Shown: positions 7,315-16,832, numbered from the stretch's first letter. The stretch: 64,000 nucleotides of DNA from Polaromonas sp. CG_9.7 (GCF_015752205.1 NZ_JADOVG010000003.1:124001-188000); one strand, 5' to 3'. Notes: generated from the sequence alone by a model not told the origin. Translations and numbers: made by a program.

Positions 7315-8873
7315 GCCAGGATAAAGACAGCACAGCAAACGAACCGGCCAGCGCAGGGGCTACTTCACACCAGCCAGTGCCATGGAACCGGCTTCGCCGG
7401 ACCATAGGCGCAACGGCCCCCTTGGGGGGCAGCGCAGTACGCGAAGCGACAAGCGTGGGGGCTATCTCGCTCAGGCGATACCTGCTTTTAGGCATCTTGC
7501 TGCCCGTCGGCCTGCTGGTCATCGTCAACACCGTGGGGCTGTACAACCAGGCGTTCAGCGCCATCAACACCGCCTATGACCGCACCCTGCTCGCTTCGGC
7601 CAAATCAATTGGCGAGCAGCTCGACGTGACCGGCTACGACGAGCTGTCCGTGTTGCGCGTTGCCGTCCCGTATGCCGCGCTGGAAGCCTTCGAGGCCGAC
7701 AACCAGAGCCGCCTGTTCTACCGCGTGTCCAGCCTGGACGGCGAAATGGTGTCGGGTTTTGCCGGACTGCCGTTTTGGCGCGGCCGCATTCCGGCCAAGC
7801 CGCCGTATGCTGCACTGGTGGATTTTTATGACGATGTGTTTGGCGATGACGCGGTGCGCGTCGCTGTGCTGCTGCAGCCGGTCGCCAGTTCCAAAGGCCG
7901 GGGCATGGCCGTCATCCAGGTGGCGGAAACGCTGGAACTGCGCACCACTCTGGCGCGCAAGATTTTGTTCGACACGCTGTGGCGACAGGCGCTGCTGCTG
8001 GCCGTGATTGCGCTGGTGGTGGTGGTCGTGGTGCAGCGCGCCACGCGGCCGGTACGCCGGCTCAGCGCCGAACTTCAGGCCAGGGCCGAAGGCGACCTGA
8101 GCGTCATTGACGCGCGCGATGCGCCGCGCGAACTGCTGCCGCTGGTTGATGCCACCAACCAGGTGATGGGCCGGCTGCAGCACCTGCTGGAAAACCAGAA
8201 GCGCTTCGTGCGCGACACCGCGCATCAGCTGCGCACGCCGCTGGCGGTGCTCAAGGTGCAGGTGCAGTCGGCGCTGCGCGGCGACCTGGACGCGAACGAG
8301 GCGCTGGCCGACATCAGCCAGACGGTGGACCGCGCCACGCAGCTGGCCAACCAGATGCTGGCGCTGGCCAAGGTCGAGCAATTGCGCCAGCAGCCCGACC
8401 CGCAGGCCATTGACCTGGCCCAGGTGGCGCGGCAGGTGGCGCTGGACCTGTCGCCGCTGATTGCCGAAAAGGACATCGACTTCGGCATCGAGACGCAGCC
8501 CGGACGCGTCCAGGCGCATGAATGGATGCTGGGCGAGCTGACGCGCAACCTGCTGCACAACGCCATCAAGCACACGCCGCCGGGCGGAAACTTGACGGTG
8601 CGCACCGCCTGCGAGGCCGGCCGGGTGGTCTTGAGCGTCAGCGACAGCGGCCCCGGCATTCCGGACGAGCTGGCGGCGCGGCTCTACCAGCCCTTTTCGG
8701 CCGGCGACGTTCCCCACGGCTCCGGCCTGGGACTGGCCATCTGCCTGGAGATCGTACAGGCGCTGGGCGGCAGCATCGCACTGGAAAATCGGCTTGCACA
8801 TGGCAGGGTGATGGGCCTTGATGCCACGGTGCGACTGCCACTGGTCCAGAATATGAAATCAGGAGAAAGATGA
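7311..8873 (+). CDS. tctE: Sensor histidine kinase TctE with a repeat-encoded N-terminal extension
   Basis: A 520-residue membrane kinase partner of TctD. It starts at a GTG that overlaps the tctD stop (GTGA). The first hydrophobic segment begins near residue 55 (RRYLLLGILLPVGLLVIVNTV). A periplasmic TctE-type sensor region, a second membrane segment (about 225-242) and a HAMP-like linker follow, then the HisKA box with His305 (DTAHQLRTP) and an ATPase domain (LLHNAIKH, DSGPGIP, GSGLGLAI). Family members usually begin a few residues before the first membrane segment. Here about 50 extra residues precede it, and residues 27-51 are encoded by a copy of the GCCCCC/GGGGGC repeat also found at 13109. 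A later GTG at 7455 is an alternative start without a visible ribosome site. Confidence 0.92.
   Translation: MSQDKDSTANEPASAGATSHQPVPWNRLRRTIGATAPLGGSAVREATSVGAISLRRYLLLGILLPVGLLVIVNTVGLYNQAFSAINTAYDRTLLASAKSIGEQLDVTGYDELSVLRVAVPYAALEAFEADNQSRLFYRVSSLDGEMVSGFAGLPFWRGRIPAKPPYAALVDFYDDVFGDDAVRVAVLLQPVASSKGRGMAVIQVAETLELRTTLARKILFDTLWRQALLLAVIALVVVVVVQRATRPVRRLSAELQARAEGDLSVIDARDAPRELLPLVDATNQVMGRLQHLLENQKRFVRDTAHQLRTPLAVLKVQVQSALRGDLDANEALADISQTVDRATQLANQMLALAKVEQLRQQPDPQAIDLAQVARQVALDLSPLIAEKDIDFGIETQPGRVQAHEWMLGELTRNLLHNAIKHTPPGGNLTVRTACEAGRVVLSVSDSGPGIPDELAARLYQPFSAGDVPHGSGLGLAICLEIVQALGGSIALENRLAHGRVMGLDATVRLPLVQNMKSGER
7391..7461 (-). repeat. GC-rich interspersed repeat inside tctE
   Basis: Read on the minus strand, this stretch aligns throughout with 13109-13195: GCCCCCACG, a TTC-rich spacer, TGCGCTGCCCCCC or similar, GGGGGCCGTTGCGCC, then GGTC.GGC.AAGCC. 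It is open in the tctE frame and adds about 24 residues to the kinase. Its centre is a palindrome (GGCCCCCTTGGGGGGC). Confidence 0.75.
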
Positions 8874-9290
8874 ATGGAAAAATTGCGCATCGACAAATGG
8901 CTCTGGGCCGCACGCTTTTACAAGACGCGTTCGCTCGCCGTGGAGGAAATCGATAAGGGACGCGTCCGCGTCAATGACCTCGAAGCCAAGCCTTCGCGCG
9001 AAGTCAAGGCGGGAGACACCGTGGCGCTGCGGCAGGGAACGCTTGTCCGCACGCTGGTGGTCCGCGGCATCAGCAGCCAGCGCGGTCCGGCGCCGGTGGC
9101 GCAGCAGCTTTATGAGGAAACCCCGGAAAGCCTGGCGCTCAAGGCGCAGGCTGCCGAACAACGGCACCTGACCAGCGACCCCGCCAGCACGCTGGAACAC
9201 GGCCGTCCCACCAAGCGCGACCGCCGCAGCATGGACAAGGCCCAAGGCAAGGACTGGGACAACCGCTGGAGCGCCTCGGCCGACCGTTAG
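8874..9290 (+). CDS. hslR: S4-domain RNA-binding heat-shock protein Hsp15 family
   Basis: A 138-residue protein whose first 60 residues form an S4 RNA-binding domain (RIDKWLWAARFYKTRSLAVEEI, then GRVRVND and VKAGDTV). The basic, low-complexity C-terminus (RPTKRDRRSMDKAQGKDWDNRW) is typical of HslR/Hsp15. In Escherichia coli Hsp15 binds stalled 50S subunits with attached nascent chain and helps recycle them. The ATG follows the tctE stop directly, with AGGAGA as the ribosome site, so it may be co-transcribed with tctDE, although the functions are unrelated. Confidence 0.9.
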   Translation: MEKLRIDKWLWAARFYKTRSLAVEEIDKGRVRVNDLEAKPSREVKAGDTVALRQGTLVRTLVVRGISSQRGPAPVAQQLYEETPESLALKAQAAEQRHLTSDPASTLEHGRPTKRDRRSMDKAQGKDWDNRWSASADR

Positions 9291-9304
9291 CCGATCACCC
9301 GTTA

Positions 9305-9366
9305 ATTGCTACTTTTTTAATAGCTGCTTGCGCACGTTCCCATTGCGCAAGAAGGCTTTTTAATCA
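9305..9366 (+). repeat. Interspersed repeat copy 2, with terminator-like hairpin
   Basis: Same family as 3273-3330 (GCTACTTTTTTAATAGCTGC core). It contains a perfect 8-bp stem, CTTGCGCA (9327-9334) and TGCGCAAG (9344-9351), followed by AAGGCTTTTTAA. Placed just after hslR, it may end that transcript. Confidence 0.7.
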
Positions 9367-9436
9367 AAAATATGTAACCACTCAGTTCGCTTTTCAGGTT
9401 TACGCGCATATCAGGTATTGCTGTCATTGCACCTCT

Positions 9437-9540
9437 TCTGTCATCCCGCCTCTTCTGTCATCCCGGGCTTGACCCGGGAACCATGCATTGTGTTCAGCGG
9501 GTGAATGGATTGCGGATCAGGTCCGCAACGACAGAATAGA
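9437..9540. repeat. REP-like palindromic repeat (GTCATCCCGGG type)
   Basis: CCCGGG-CTTGA-CCCGGG (9462-9478), preceded by TGTCATCCCG and followed by an ATGCATTG block and GGATCAGGTCCGCAACGACAG. The same unit, in inverted orientation and with a TCGAG centre, recurs at 27640-27745. Such units are common between genes in proteobacteria. Confidence 0.65.
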
Positions 9541-9577
9541 ACACGGCAAGTTTCCTGCGACCCGGGCAGTTTCGAAA

Positions 9578-10462
9578 CTACATCGCCGGTGCGGCGCTCA
9601 TGGCCTTCAGGTTGGCCTTGAGCTGCTGGCTCATGGGCAGGTTCAGGTTCACGCCTTTGGGGGGAATCGGCGACATGAACCACTTGGTGTACAGCTTCTC
9701 GAATTCGCCCGACTTCATCAGGCGGGTGATGGTGCCATCGACCAGCTTCTTGAATTCCGGGTCGTCTTTGCGCAGCATGCAGGCGTAGGGCTCGACCTGC
9801 AATGAATCACCCACCACTTCCAGCGCCGCAGGATTCTTGGAGTTGGCCATCAGGCCGAACAGCAGGATGTCGTCCATGGCAAACGCCAGGGCGCGGTCGT
9901 TTTCCACCAGAAGCAGCGAATCATCATGGTCCTTGCCGAGGATCAGTTGCATGTCGAGGTTGTTGTCGGCGTTGTACTTGCGCATCACCTGCGCGTTGGT
10001 GGTGCCGGTGGTGCTGGCCACCGTTTTTTTGGCCAAGTCGGCATAGTTTTTAATGCCCGAGCTTTTCTTGGTCAGCAAACGCGTGCCAGTGTAGAAATGG
10101 TTGATGGCAAACGTCACATCCTTGCCCCGGGCGGTGTTGTTGGTCGTCGATCCGCATTCGATGTCATAGGTGCCGTTGACCAGCAATGGAATTCGGTTTT
10201 GCGAAGTTACCGGCATGGTGGCAACTTGAAGATTGGGCTTGTTGAGCTTCTTGCGCACGTCGTCCACGATGGCATCGGTCAGTTCGACTGAAAATCCGAC
10301 CGACTTGGACGAGCCGATCAGGTAGCTGAACGGCACCGACGCCTCGCGGTAAGACACGGTGATCTTGTTGCTTTCATTGATTTTCTGAAGGGTCTGCGCG
10401 CTGGTGCCAGAGGCCAGACCGAAGGTCAGCAAAACGGCGGTCATGAGGATCGAGGGTGTCAT
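9578..10462 (-). CDS. Glutamate/aspartate-type ABC transporter binding protein
   Basis: A 294-residue periplasmic solute-binding protein (SBP_bac_3 fold) resembling GltI. A signal peptide occupies about residues 1-23 (LMTAVLLTFGLASGTSA), followed by INESNKITVSYREASVPFSY and the ligand-site block DIECGSTTNNTARGKDVTFA. The start chosen is the ATG at 10462; the longer frame would use a TTG five codons upstream with no ribosome site. No permease or ATPase lies next to it, so it must work with a transporter encoded elsewhere or is a surplus receptor. Likely ligand is an acidic amino acid, by family only. Confidence 0.88.
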   Translation of the reverse strand: MTPSILMTAVLLTFGLASGTSAQTLQKINESNKITVSYREASVPFSYLIGSSKSVGFSVELTDAIVDDVRKKLNKPNLQVATMPVTSQNRIPLLVNGTYDIECGSTTNNTARGKDVTFAINHFYTGTRLLTKKSSGIKNYADLAKKTVASTTGTTNAQVMRKYNADNNLDMQLILGKDHDDSLLLVENDRALAFAMDDILLFGLMANSKNPAALEVVGDSLQVEPYACMLRKDDPEFKKLVDGTITRLMKSGEFEKLYTKWFMSPIPPKGVNLNLPMSQQLKANLKAMSAAPAM

Positions 10463-10948
10463 GCTTTTATCTTTCAAGAAAGTAAAGGGCGCTTGCGTGT
10501 CAGGAAAAAATTTTCCACAACAAGCAACCCAGATGAGTGACGCTGATTTTGACCATAAACCTGTCGTGCAAGCCTATGGTTTACCCAAGCCCAGACCTGA
10601 CCGGACGCCTGACACAACCGCCGCAATGCATTAACCAACAACTGCGTGCAGAGCTGCGGCTTTCAACTGTGCACAGCGCACGCCCCAAGAGGAGCGGCAG
10701 CAGCCATCACGCGTCTTGCCACGTGTCAACGATGACTGCAGCAATTCATTAGTCCGTTTGCCAGATTGACTGAATTGACAGCAATCACGATCATCTCAGG
10801 CGTTCGGCAATTCCTCAAAGGTCGGGCGAACATTGAAATCCACCCGTGAAACGTCTGATGGAAAAGAACGCACTGCGGCCTTGAAAGTTGAAATACACAA
10901 GCGGCAGCAGACCCACCATTGGCCAAGAATCACCCACAAGCAGAAAAG
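10463..10948. other. Intergenic region, no gene seen
   Basis: About 490 bases between the divergent binding-protein and glycosyltransferase genes, presumably holding both promoters. No open frame here has a convincing start or homology, and no repeat of the families seen elsewhere was found. Confidence 0.5.
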
Positions 10949-11884
10949 ATGAAACCAACTATTGTTTTTCTTGTGATGTCCGCTGTCAGCAAGCCGGAAA
11001 CGGTCGATCAGCTTGCCAGAGCCCTGGCACCGCATACCGTTCTGGTGCACCATGATTTTCACCAGACACCCGTGTTTTCGCTGTGCGCTCCGAATGTTGT
11101 CTTTGTTCCCGATCCCAAGCGCACGGGCTGGGGTCTCTTCAGCTTTGTCGAAGCGATCTTTCATTCAATGCAGTTCGCGCTGCACAACCTTGATTTTGAC
11201 TACCTTCAGTTGTTGAGCCCCTCGTGCCTGCCGATCAAACCGATGGAAAAGTTTGAAGTGCATATTTCGGGCCCTGCCGATGCGCATTTCGACTGTGTTG
11301 ACGTGTTGGGCGACCAGGATGCGCTGATGTCGATCGGCTACAGGGCATTGCTGCCCGACATGTCATTGCGGTTTCGGGTGGCCAGGCGCCTGTCAAACGT
11401 GTACTTCGGCGCCTCACAGGGCAGGCGCGAAGAAGCTGGAATCTGGCTGCGCAGTGGCGATCGAAGAAATCCCCTGTCATGGCTCGCGCTTCAGTGCACC
11501 AAGTCAATCGGACAGAAATCCATCGCCAATCACATTTTTGACGAAAATTTTCGCCCCTATTACGGCACGACCTGGTTCGGCGCACGCCGGCATGTCGTGG
11601 CTGAAATGGTTGCCCTGTTTGGGCGCCCCGAGATAAAAGACTATTTCAGCCGCCTGTGCCTGCCTGAGGAAATCGTGCTGCCCACCTTGCTGATGCATCT
11701 GCAACTGACCAAAGGGCCGATGAACCACTGTTTCCAGCACTATGTCCAATCGCACCCGCGCCTGTTCGAGGCAGAAGACATCGAGCAGCTCAAGGCATCG
11801 CCTGCCTTCTTCGGGCGCAAGTTCCCCAATGACCCGGCAGCGCCGGTTCGCGCCAGGGTGCTTGCCGAGATGGTTGGCATATAG
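10949..11884 (+). CDS. GT14-like glycosyltransferase (core-2/I-branching type)
   Basis: A 311-residue protein resembling bacterial members of glycosyltransferase family 14. The N-terminal nucleotide-binding half includes VFLVMSAVSKPETVDQLARAL, the FDYLQLLSPSCLPIKP motif characteristic of core-2/I-branching enzymes, and an acidic VDVLGDQD stretch. Later come the ...GTTWFGARR and ...PEEIVLPTLL blocks typical of the acceptor region. No signal peptide or membrane segment is obvious, so cytoplasmic sugar transfer to a surface glycan is likely. The ATG at 10949 was chosen over a TTG at 10919. It stands alone, without other polysaccharide genes nearby. Donor and acceptor are unknown. Confidence 0.65.
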   Translation: MKPTIVFLVMSAVSKPETVDQLARALAPHTVLVHHDFHQTPVFSLCAPNVVFVPDPKRTGWGLFSFVEAIFHSMQFALHNLDFDYLQLLSPSCLPIKPMEKFEVHISGPADAHFDCVDVLGDQDALMSIGYRALLPDMSLRFRVARRLSNVYFGASQGRREEAGIWLRSGDRRNPLSWLALQCTKSIGQKSIANHIFDENFRPYYGTTWFGARRHVVAEMVALFGRPEIKDYFSRLCLPEEIVLPTLLMHLQLTKGPMNHCFQHYVQSHPRLFEAEDIEQLKASPAFFGRKFPNDPAAPVRARVLAEMVGI

Positions 11885-11990
11885 GCGCAAGAACGCAAGG
11901 CCGGGCCTGGCACCCGCCAACCCGGATGCGCAGTCTGGCTTATAGTGCCAAGTCTTTCCCCACACGCTCTGTGCAGCAGACCCAAACCCC

Positions 11991-13109
11991 ATGAAAACAA
12001 AAGCCGCCGTCGCATGGCAAGCAGGCCAGCCCCTGACCATTGAAACCGTTGACCTGGAAGGTCCGAAGTTCGGCGAGGTGTTGGTCGAGATCAAAGCCAC
12101 CGGCATTTGTCACACCGACTATTACACGCTCTCGGGCGCCGACCCGGAGGGCATCTTTCCGGCCATCCTGGGCCACGAAGGCGCGGGCATCGTGGTCGAT
12201 GTCGGCCCCGGCGTGACGTCGCTCAAAAAAGGCGACCACGTCATTCCGCTCTACACGCCCGAATGCCGCCAGTGCAAGTTCTGCCTGTCGCGCAAGACCA
12301 ATTTATGCCAGCTGATTCGCGGCACCCAGGGCCAGGGCCTGATGCCCGACGCCACCAGTCGCTTCAGCCTCGACGGCAAGCCCATTTTTCACTATATGGG
12401 CACCTCGACCTTCAGCAACTACACCGTCGCGTCCGAAATCTCGCTGGCCAAGATCCGCAAGGACGCGCCGTTCGACAAGGTTTGCTACATCGGCTGCGGC
12501 GTCACCACCGGCATTGGCGCGGTGCTGTTTACCGCCAAGGTCGAGGCTGGCGCGAATGTCGTGGTGTTTGGCCTGGGCGGCATTGGCCTCAATGTGATCC
12601 AGGGCGCCAAAATGGTCGGCGCTGACAAGATCATCGGCGTCGATCTGAACCCCGAGCGCGAGGCGATGGCCCGCAAGTTCGGCATGACGCACTTTTTGAA
12701 CCCCAAGGCGATTGAGGCGGCTGGCGGCAACATCGTCGATGCCATCGTGCAGCTGACCGACGGCGGCGCGGATTACAGCTTCGAGTGCATCGGCAACACC
12801 AAGGTGATGCGCCAGGCGCTTGAATGCACGCACAAGGGCTGGGGCCGCAGCATCATCATTGGCGTGGCTGAAGCGGGCGCTGAAATTTCAACCCGTCCCT
12901 TCCAGCTGGTCACCGGCCGCAAGTGGGAAGGTTCGGCCTTCGGCGGCGCACGCGGCCGGACCGACGTGCCAAAAATTGTCGACTGGTACATGGAAGGCAA
13001 GATCAACATCGACGACCTGATCACCCACACCATGCCGCTCGAAGACATCAACAAGGGCTTTGACTTGATGAAAAGTGGCGAATCCATTCGCGGCGTCGTG
13101 CTGTACTAG
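11991..13109 (+). CDS. frmA: S-(hydroxymethyl)glutathione dehydrogenase / class III alcohol dehydrogenase
   Basis: A 372-residue zinc-dependent dehydrogenase that oxidises the glutathione adduct of formaldehyde to S-formylglutathione with NAD. The catalytic zinc ligands Cys40 (GICHTD), His62 (GHEGAG) and Cys169 (IGCGV) are present, as are the four structural zinc cysteines 92, 95, 98 and 106 and the Rossmann motif [12 protein letters not shown]. Length and sequence match class III ADH closely. The next gene encodes the following step, S-formylglutathione hydrolase, 144 bases downstream. No FrmR-type regulator is nearby. The pair protects the cell from formaldehyde. Confidence 0.96.
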   Translation: MKTKAAVAWQAGQPLTIETVDLEGPKFGEVLVEIKATGICHTDYYTLSGADPEGIFPAILGHEGAGIVVDVGPGVTSLKKGDHVIPLYTPECRQCKFCLSRKTNLCQLIRGTQGQGLMPDATSRFSLDGKPIFHYMGTSTFSNYTVASEISLAKIRKDAPFDKVCYIGCGVTTGIGAVLFTAKVEAGANVVVFGLGGIGLNVIQGAKMVGADKIIGVDLNPEREAMARKFGMTHFLNPKAIEAAGGNIVDAIVQLTDGGADYSFECIGNTKVMRQALECTHKGWGRSIIIGVAEAGAEISTRPFQLVTGRKWEGSAFGGARGRTDVPKIVDWYMEGKINIDDLITHTMPLEDINKGFDLMKSGESIRGVVLY

Positions 13110-13195
13110 CCCCCACGTTCCCCACTTCCTGTGGTTCGCTGCCCCCCGGAGGGGGCCGTTGCGCCTGCGGTCTGGCAAAGCCAGTCCCGCGGCCC
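13109..13195 (+). repeat. GC-rich interspersed repeat between frmA and fghA
   Basis: GCCCCCACG... CTGCCCCCC GGA GGGGGCCG ...GGTCTGGCAAAGCC; same family as the copy inside tctE (7391-7461, opposite strand). The GCCCCCC/GGGGGC stem could form an RNA hairpin within the frmA-fghA transcript. Confidence 0.7.
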
Positions 13196-13253
13196 CTGCT
13201 TGCAAAGAAGAAGGCCGCCCCGGCTGGCAGCCTTTGATTGAACTGAAAAGTCC

Positions 13254-14111
13254 ATGACAACACCCTTCGAATTGATCAACGAGCACGCCTGCTTTGGCGG
13301 CAAACAGTGCTTTTACCAGCATGTGTCCAGCGAAATCGGCCTGCCGATGAAGTTCTCGGTGTTCTTGCCGCCGCAAGCCTCAACAGGCCCGGTTCCCGCG
13401 CTGCTGTATCTGGCGGGCCTGACCTGCAACGAAGAAACCTTCATGACCAAGTCGGGCGCCCAGCGCCTGGCCGCCGAACTGGGCTTGGCGCTGATTGCAC
13501 CCGACACCAGCCCGCGCGGCGCCCAAGTGCCGGGTGAATCCGACAGCTGGGATTTCGGCCTGGGCGCCGGGTTTTACCTCGATGCCACGCAAGCGCCCTG
13601 GGCGGAAAATTACCGTATGGAAAGTTATCTCACGGCCGAATTGCTGCCTTTGCTAACGGCCGTGTTGCCGATTAACGCCGAGCGCATCGGCATCTTTGGC
13701 CATTCGATGGGCGGACATGGCGCCTTGACCCTGGCGCTGCGCCATCCGGGCCTGTTCAAGTCTGTGTCGGCCTTTGCGCCGATTTGTGCACCCAGCCAAT
13801 GCCCGTGGGGCGAAAAAGCGTTCACCGGCTATCTGGGCACCGACACATCGCAGTGGCAGGCCCACGATGCCAGCGCGCTGATGCGGAAAAGTACCAGCGC
13901 GCCCTGCCCTGGCGGCATCTTGATTGACCAGGGTTTGGGCGACAAATTTTTGCCGGACCAGTTGCATCCGGACCTGTTTGAAGCGGCCTGTGCCGCAGTC
14001 GGCCAGCCCCTTACGCTGCGCCGTCATGCCGGCTACGACCACGGCTACTACTTCGTCGCCACCTTCATGGACGATCATCTGAGGCATCACGCCGGCCAGT
14101 TGAACCATTAA
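13254..14111 (+). CDS. fghA: S-formylglutathione hydrolase
   Basis: A 285-residue serine esterase of the esterase D family that releases formate and glutathione from S-formylglutathione, finishing the pathway begun by FrmA. The nucleophile Ser151 sits in GHSMGGHGAL. The acid (in GILIDQGLGDKFL) and the histidine (GYDHGYYFV) complete the triad. The oxyanion-side motif LAGLTCNEETF and the TSPRG segment are typical of the family. It lies downstream of frmA, from which it is separated by a copy of the GC-rich repeat. Confidence 0.95.
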   Translation: MTTPFELINEHACFGGKQCFYQHVSSEIGLPMKFSVFLPPQASTGPVPALLYLAGLTCNEETFMTKSGAQRLAAELGLALIAPDTSPRGAQVPGESDSWDFGLGAGFYLDATQAPWAENYRMESYLTAELLPLLTAVLPINAERIGIFGHSMGGHGALTLALRHPGLFKSVSAFAPICAPSQCPWGEKAFTGYLGTDTSQWQAHDASALMRKSTSAPCPGGILIDQGLGDKFLPDQLHPDLFEAACAAVGQPLTLRRHAGYDHGYYFVATFMDDHLRHHAGQLNH

Positions 14112-14147
14112 GGCGAAGCTAAGTTTGGTCTCGTAAAATGCCGCGTT

Positions 14148-15854
14148 ATGCCGCTGCACCTGCCTGATCCTGCCAAACCACCTACTCCTTTCTCACCTCG
14201 TTCCCTTGCCCTGAATGAAAAAGCGCTGCCAGCCGGCATGCGGCCGGTTTGGGTGGTTGTACTTGCCAGCTTCTGGCTTGCCACGGTCTGTAACGTGGCG
14301 CTGTGGCGCACGCTGGCCCGGCTGCCCGACTTGAGCAACAGTCAGGCGTTCACAGTCAGCATCGCACTTGCGCTGGTCATCGGGTTGACGACGGCTGGAT
14401 TGCTCAGCCTGCTCGCCTGGCGCTGGACGCTCAAGCCGGTCATCATGCTGTTTTGCGTCTCGGCGGCTTTCGGCGCCTATTTCATGATGGCCTATGGTGT
14501 TGTCATCGACAAGTCGATGCTGGTCAACGCCCTGCAGACCGATATGCGCGAAACGCGTGACCTGTTGAACTGGCGTCTGCTGGCCACCGTGCTGGTCTTG
14601 GCAGTGCTGCCCTGCGTGCTGCTGTGGCGCCAGCACATCCGGCTGCAAAACCCGACGCGCCAGGCGGTCTCCAACCTGGTCGCACTGCTGGCGAGTTGTG
14701 CCCTGCTGGTCATGGTGCTGGTGCTTTTCTTTCAAAGTATTGCCTCGGTGATGCGCAACTATCCCCAGGTGCGCTACCTGATCAATCCGCTCAATTCTTT
14801 TTACGCATTGGGCCTGGTGGCGGCCAAGCCGTTTCAGCGCAACGAATCGGCCATCCTGCCGCTGGGCGAAGACGCCACGCTCGGCGCCACCTACACCGCA
14901 CAGGCCAAGCCGCCACTGCTCCTGCTGGTGCTGGGCGAAACCGGGCGCAGCGTGAATTTCGCGGTCAACGGCTACAGCCGCCCCACCACGTCCGAATTGT
15001 CCAAAGAAAACATTGCCAGCCAGCGCAACGCCTGGTCTTGCGGCACCAGCACGGCAGCCTCGGTACCGTGCATGTTTTCCAATTTCGGGCGGGCAAACTA
15101 CGAATCGCGCCCGGCCAATTACGAGGGCTTGATGGACGTGCTGCAGCATGCGGGGCTGGCCGTGCTCTGGCTCGACAACCAGTCAGGCTGCAAAGGCGTT
15201 TGCGACCGTGTTCCGAATGTCAACACCAGCCAGCTGAAAGTGCCCGGCCTGTGCGACGGTGATGAATGCTTCGACGAGGTCATGCTGAAAGACCTGGACG
15301 CGCGCATTGCCGCGCTGCCCGCCGAGCGCCGGGCCAAGGGCGTGGTAGTCGTGATGCACCAGATGGGCAGCCATGGCCCGGCCTATTTCAAGCGGTCGCC
15401 AGCCGCCTTCAAAAAATTCCTGCCCGAATGCACTGACAACGCCCTGCAAAGCTGCACACAGCAAGGGCTGATCAATGCTTACGACAACAGCATCGTGTAC
15501 ACCGATCACCTGCTGGCGTCCAGCATCCAGTGGCTCAAGACGCAGGAGCCGCTCTCATCGCCTGCAATGCTGTATGTGGCTGATCACGGCGAGTCACTGG
15601 GCGAAAACAACATTTACCTGCACGGCATGCCCTACAGCGTCGCGCCCGACGTGCAAAAGCATGTGCCCTGGATCACCTGGCTGTCGCCCGGCTTCGAGCA
15701 GCGCAGCAAGATCACCACTGCCTGCCTCAAACAGCAGCTTGACGCACCGGTCAGCCACGACAACTATTTTCATTCGGTGCTGGGCCTGATGAATGTGCAG
15801 ACCCGCGTCTACACGCCAGCGCTGGACATCTATGCACATTGCGGCCAGTCGTAG
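14148..15854 (+). CDS. Phosphoethanolamine transferase, EptA family
   Basis: A 568-residue inner-membrane enzyme: about five hydrophobic segments in the first 220 residues, then a periplasmic sulfatase-fold domain. Zinc/catalytic signatures are visible: Glu264 in VLGETGRSVNF, the nucleophile region AWSCGTSTAASVPCMFS (probably Thr300), and YVADHGESLGENNIYLHG near the C-terminus. EptA enzymes transfer phosphoethanolamine from phosphatidylethanolamine to lipid A, lowering the affinity of cationic peptides. No two-component regulator is adjacent. The ATG at 14148 has no clear ribosome site, so the start is less certain than the identity. Confidence 0.9.
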   Translation: MPLHLPDPAKPPTPFSPRSLALNEKALPAGMRPVWVVVLASFWLATVCNVALWRTLARLPDLSNSQAFTVSIALALVIGLTTAGLLSLLAWRWTLKPVIMLFCVSAAFGAYFMMAYGVVIDKSMLVNALQTDMRETRDLLNWRLLATVLVLAVLPCVLLWRQHIRLQNPTRQAVSNLVALLASCALLVMVLVLFFQSIASVMRNYPQVRYLINPLNSFYALGLVAAKPFQRNESAILPLGEDATLGATYTAQAKPPLLLLVLGETGRSVNFAVNGYSRPTTSELSKENIASQRNAWSCGTSTAASVPCMFSNFGRANYESRPANYEGLMDVLQHAGLAVLWLDNQSGCKGVCDRVPNVNTSQLKVPGLCDGDECFDEVMLKDLDARIAALPAERRAKGVVVVMHQMGSHGPAYFKRSPAAFKKFLPECTDNALQSCTQQGLINAYDNSIVYTDHLLASSIQWLKTQEPLSSPAMLYVADHGESLGENNIYLHGMPYSVAPDVQKHVPWITWLSPGFEQRSKITTACLKQQLDAPVSHDNYFHSVLGLMNVQTRVYTPALDIYAHCGQS

Positions 15855-15978
15855 CGCCGCCGATCAATGCCTGCCCTGATTGGCTGTAGGGTTTATGGGA
15901 TTTAAAATCATATTTGGGAAAGTCAGTTTATTATTCGATTAACGTCTGAATTAACAACTATTTATTCAATATAAGCAT

Positions 15979-16761
15979 ATGAATATCCGTAGAACACTGG
16001 TTTCCACACTTCTTTTGTCACTGGCATTGAGCGCAACAGCGGCTGATCTGCTTGACACCGTCAAGCAGCGCGGCACCCTCAAAGTAGCGCTGGAAGGCAC
16101 TTATCCGCCGTTCAATTACAAGGAAAACGGCCAGTTGGCGGGTTTTGAAGTCGAGCTGTCAAATGCCCTGGCGCAAAAAATGGGCGTCAAGGCTGATTTC
16201 AGCACCAGCGAATGGAGCGCCATTCTGGCCGGCTTGCAGGCGGGAAAATACGACGTGGTCATCAACCAGGTCGGCATCACCGACAAGCGCAAGGAAACCT
16301 TCGACTTCTCCACGCCTTACACCATTTCAAGCCCACAGCTCATCATTCGCCAGGACGAAAAGCGCGAATTCAAGACGCTGGCTGACCTGAAGGGCAAAAA
16401 ACTTGGTTTGGGCCAGGGCACCAATTTTTCAGAAGTCGCCAAGGCCGTCGGCGGCATTGACATCAGGACCTATCCCGGTTCGCCCGAGTATTTGCAGGAT
16501 CTGGCGTTGGGCAGGATTGATGCCGCGCTGAACGACAGCCTCTTGATTCCCTACATCGTCAAGAAAACCAAACTGCCGCTCAAACCCGGCGCACCCGTCG
16601 GGGAACTGGAAAAATCCGGCATTGCTTTCGTCAAGGGTAACCCGCAGTTCAAGGCCGCCATCGACAAGGCGCTGGCCGATTTACAGGCCGACGGCAGTTT
16701 CGCCAAAATGTCGAACAAATGGTTTGACCGCGACGTGAGCAAACCGCCAGTCGCCAAGTAA
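15979..16761 (+). CDS. Amino acid ABC transporter binding protein
   Basis: A 260-residue periplasmic binding protein of the SBP_bac_3 family, with a signal peptide (about 1-21, ending SATAA) and the characteristic opening LKVALEGTYPPFNYKENGQLAGFEVEL. Ligand-binding residues are seen in DVVINQVGITDKRKETFDFS. It resembles cystine/polar amino acid receptors. An unusually AT-rich 100-base stretch upstream is the probable promoter region. A factor-independent terminator separates it from the permease gene, so the receptor is probably made in excess. Ligand not determined. Confidence 0.9.
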   Translation: MNIRRTLVSTLLLSLALSATAADLLDTVKQRGTLKVALEGTYPPFNYKENGQLAGFEVELSNALAQKMGVKADFSTSEWSAILAGLQAGKYDVVINQVGITDKRKETFDFSTPYTISSPQLIIRQDEKREFKTLADLKGKKLGLGQGTNFSEVAKAVGGIDIRTYPGSPEYLQDLALGRIDAALNDSLLIPYIVKKTKLPLKPGAPVGELEKSGIAFVKGNPQFKAAIDKALADLQADGSFAKMSNKWFDRDVSKPPVAK

Positions 16762-16809
16762 CTTCCGTCCCGCCACGCGCCGCCACTTACGGCAGGCGCC
16801 AGACCCCCA

Positions 16810-16832
16810 CCCGGCGCGACGCCGGGTTTTTT
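16810..16832 (+). terminator. Rho-independent terminator between binding protein and permease
   Basis: Stem CCCGGCG (16810-16816), loop CGA, stem CGCCGGG (16820-16826), followed by six T. It lies 16 bases before the permease start and probably acts as a partial terminator. Confidence 0.85.
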
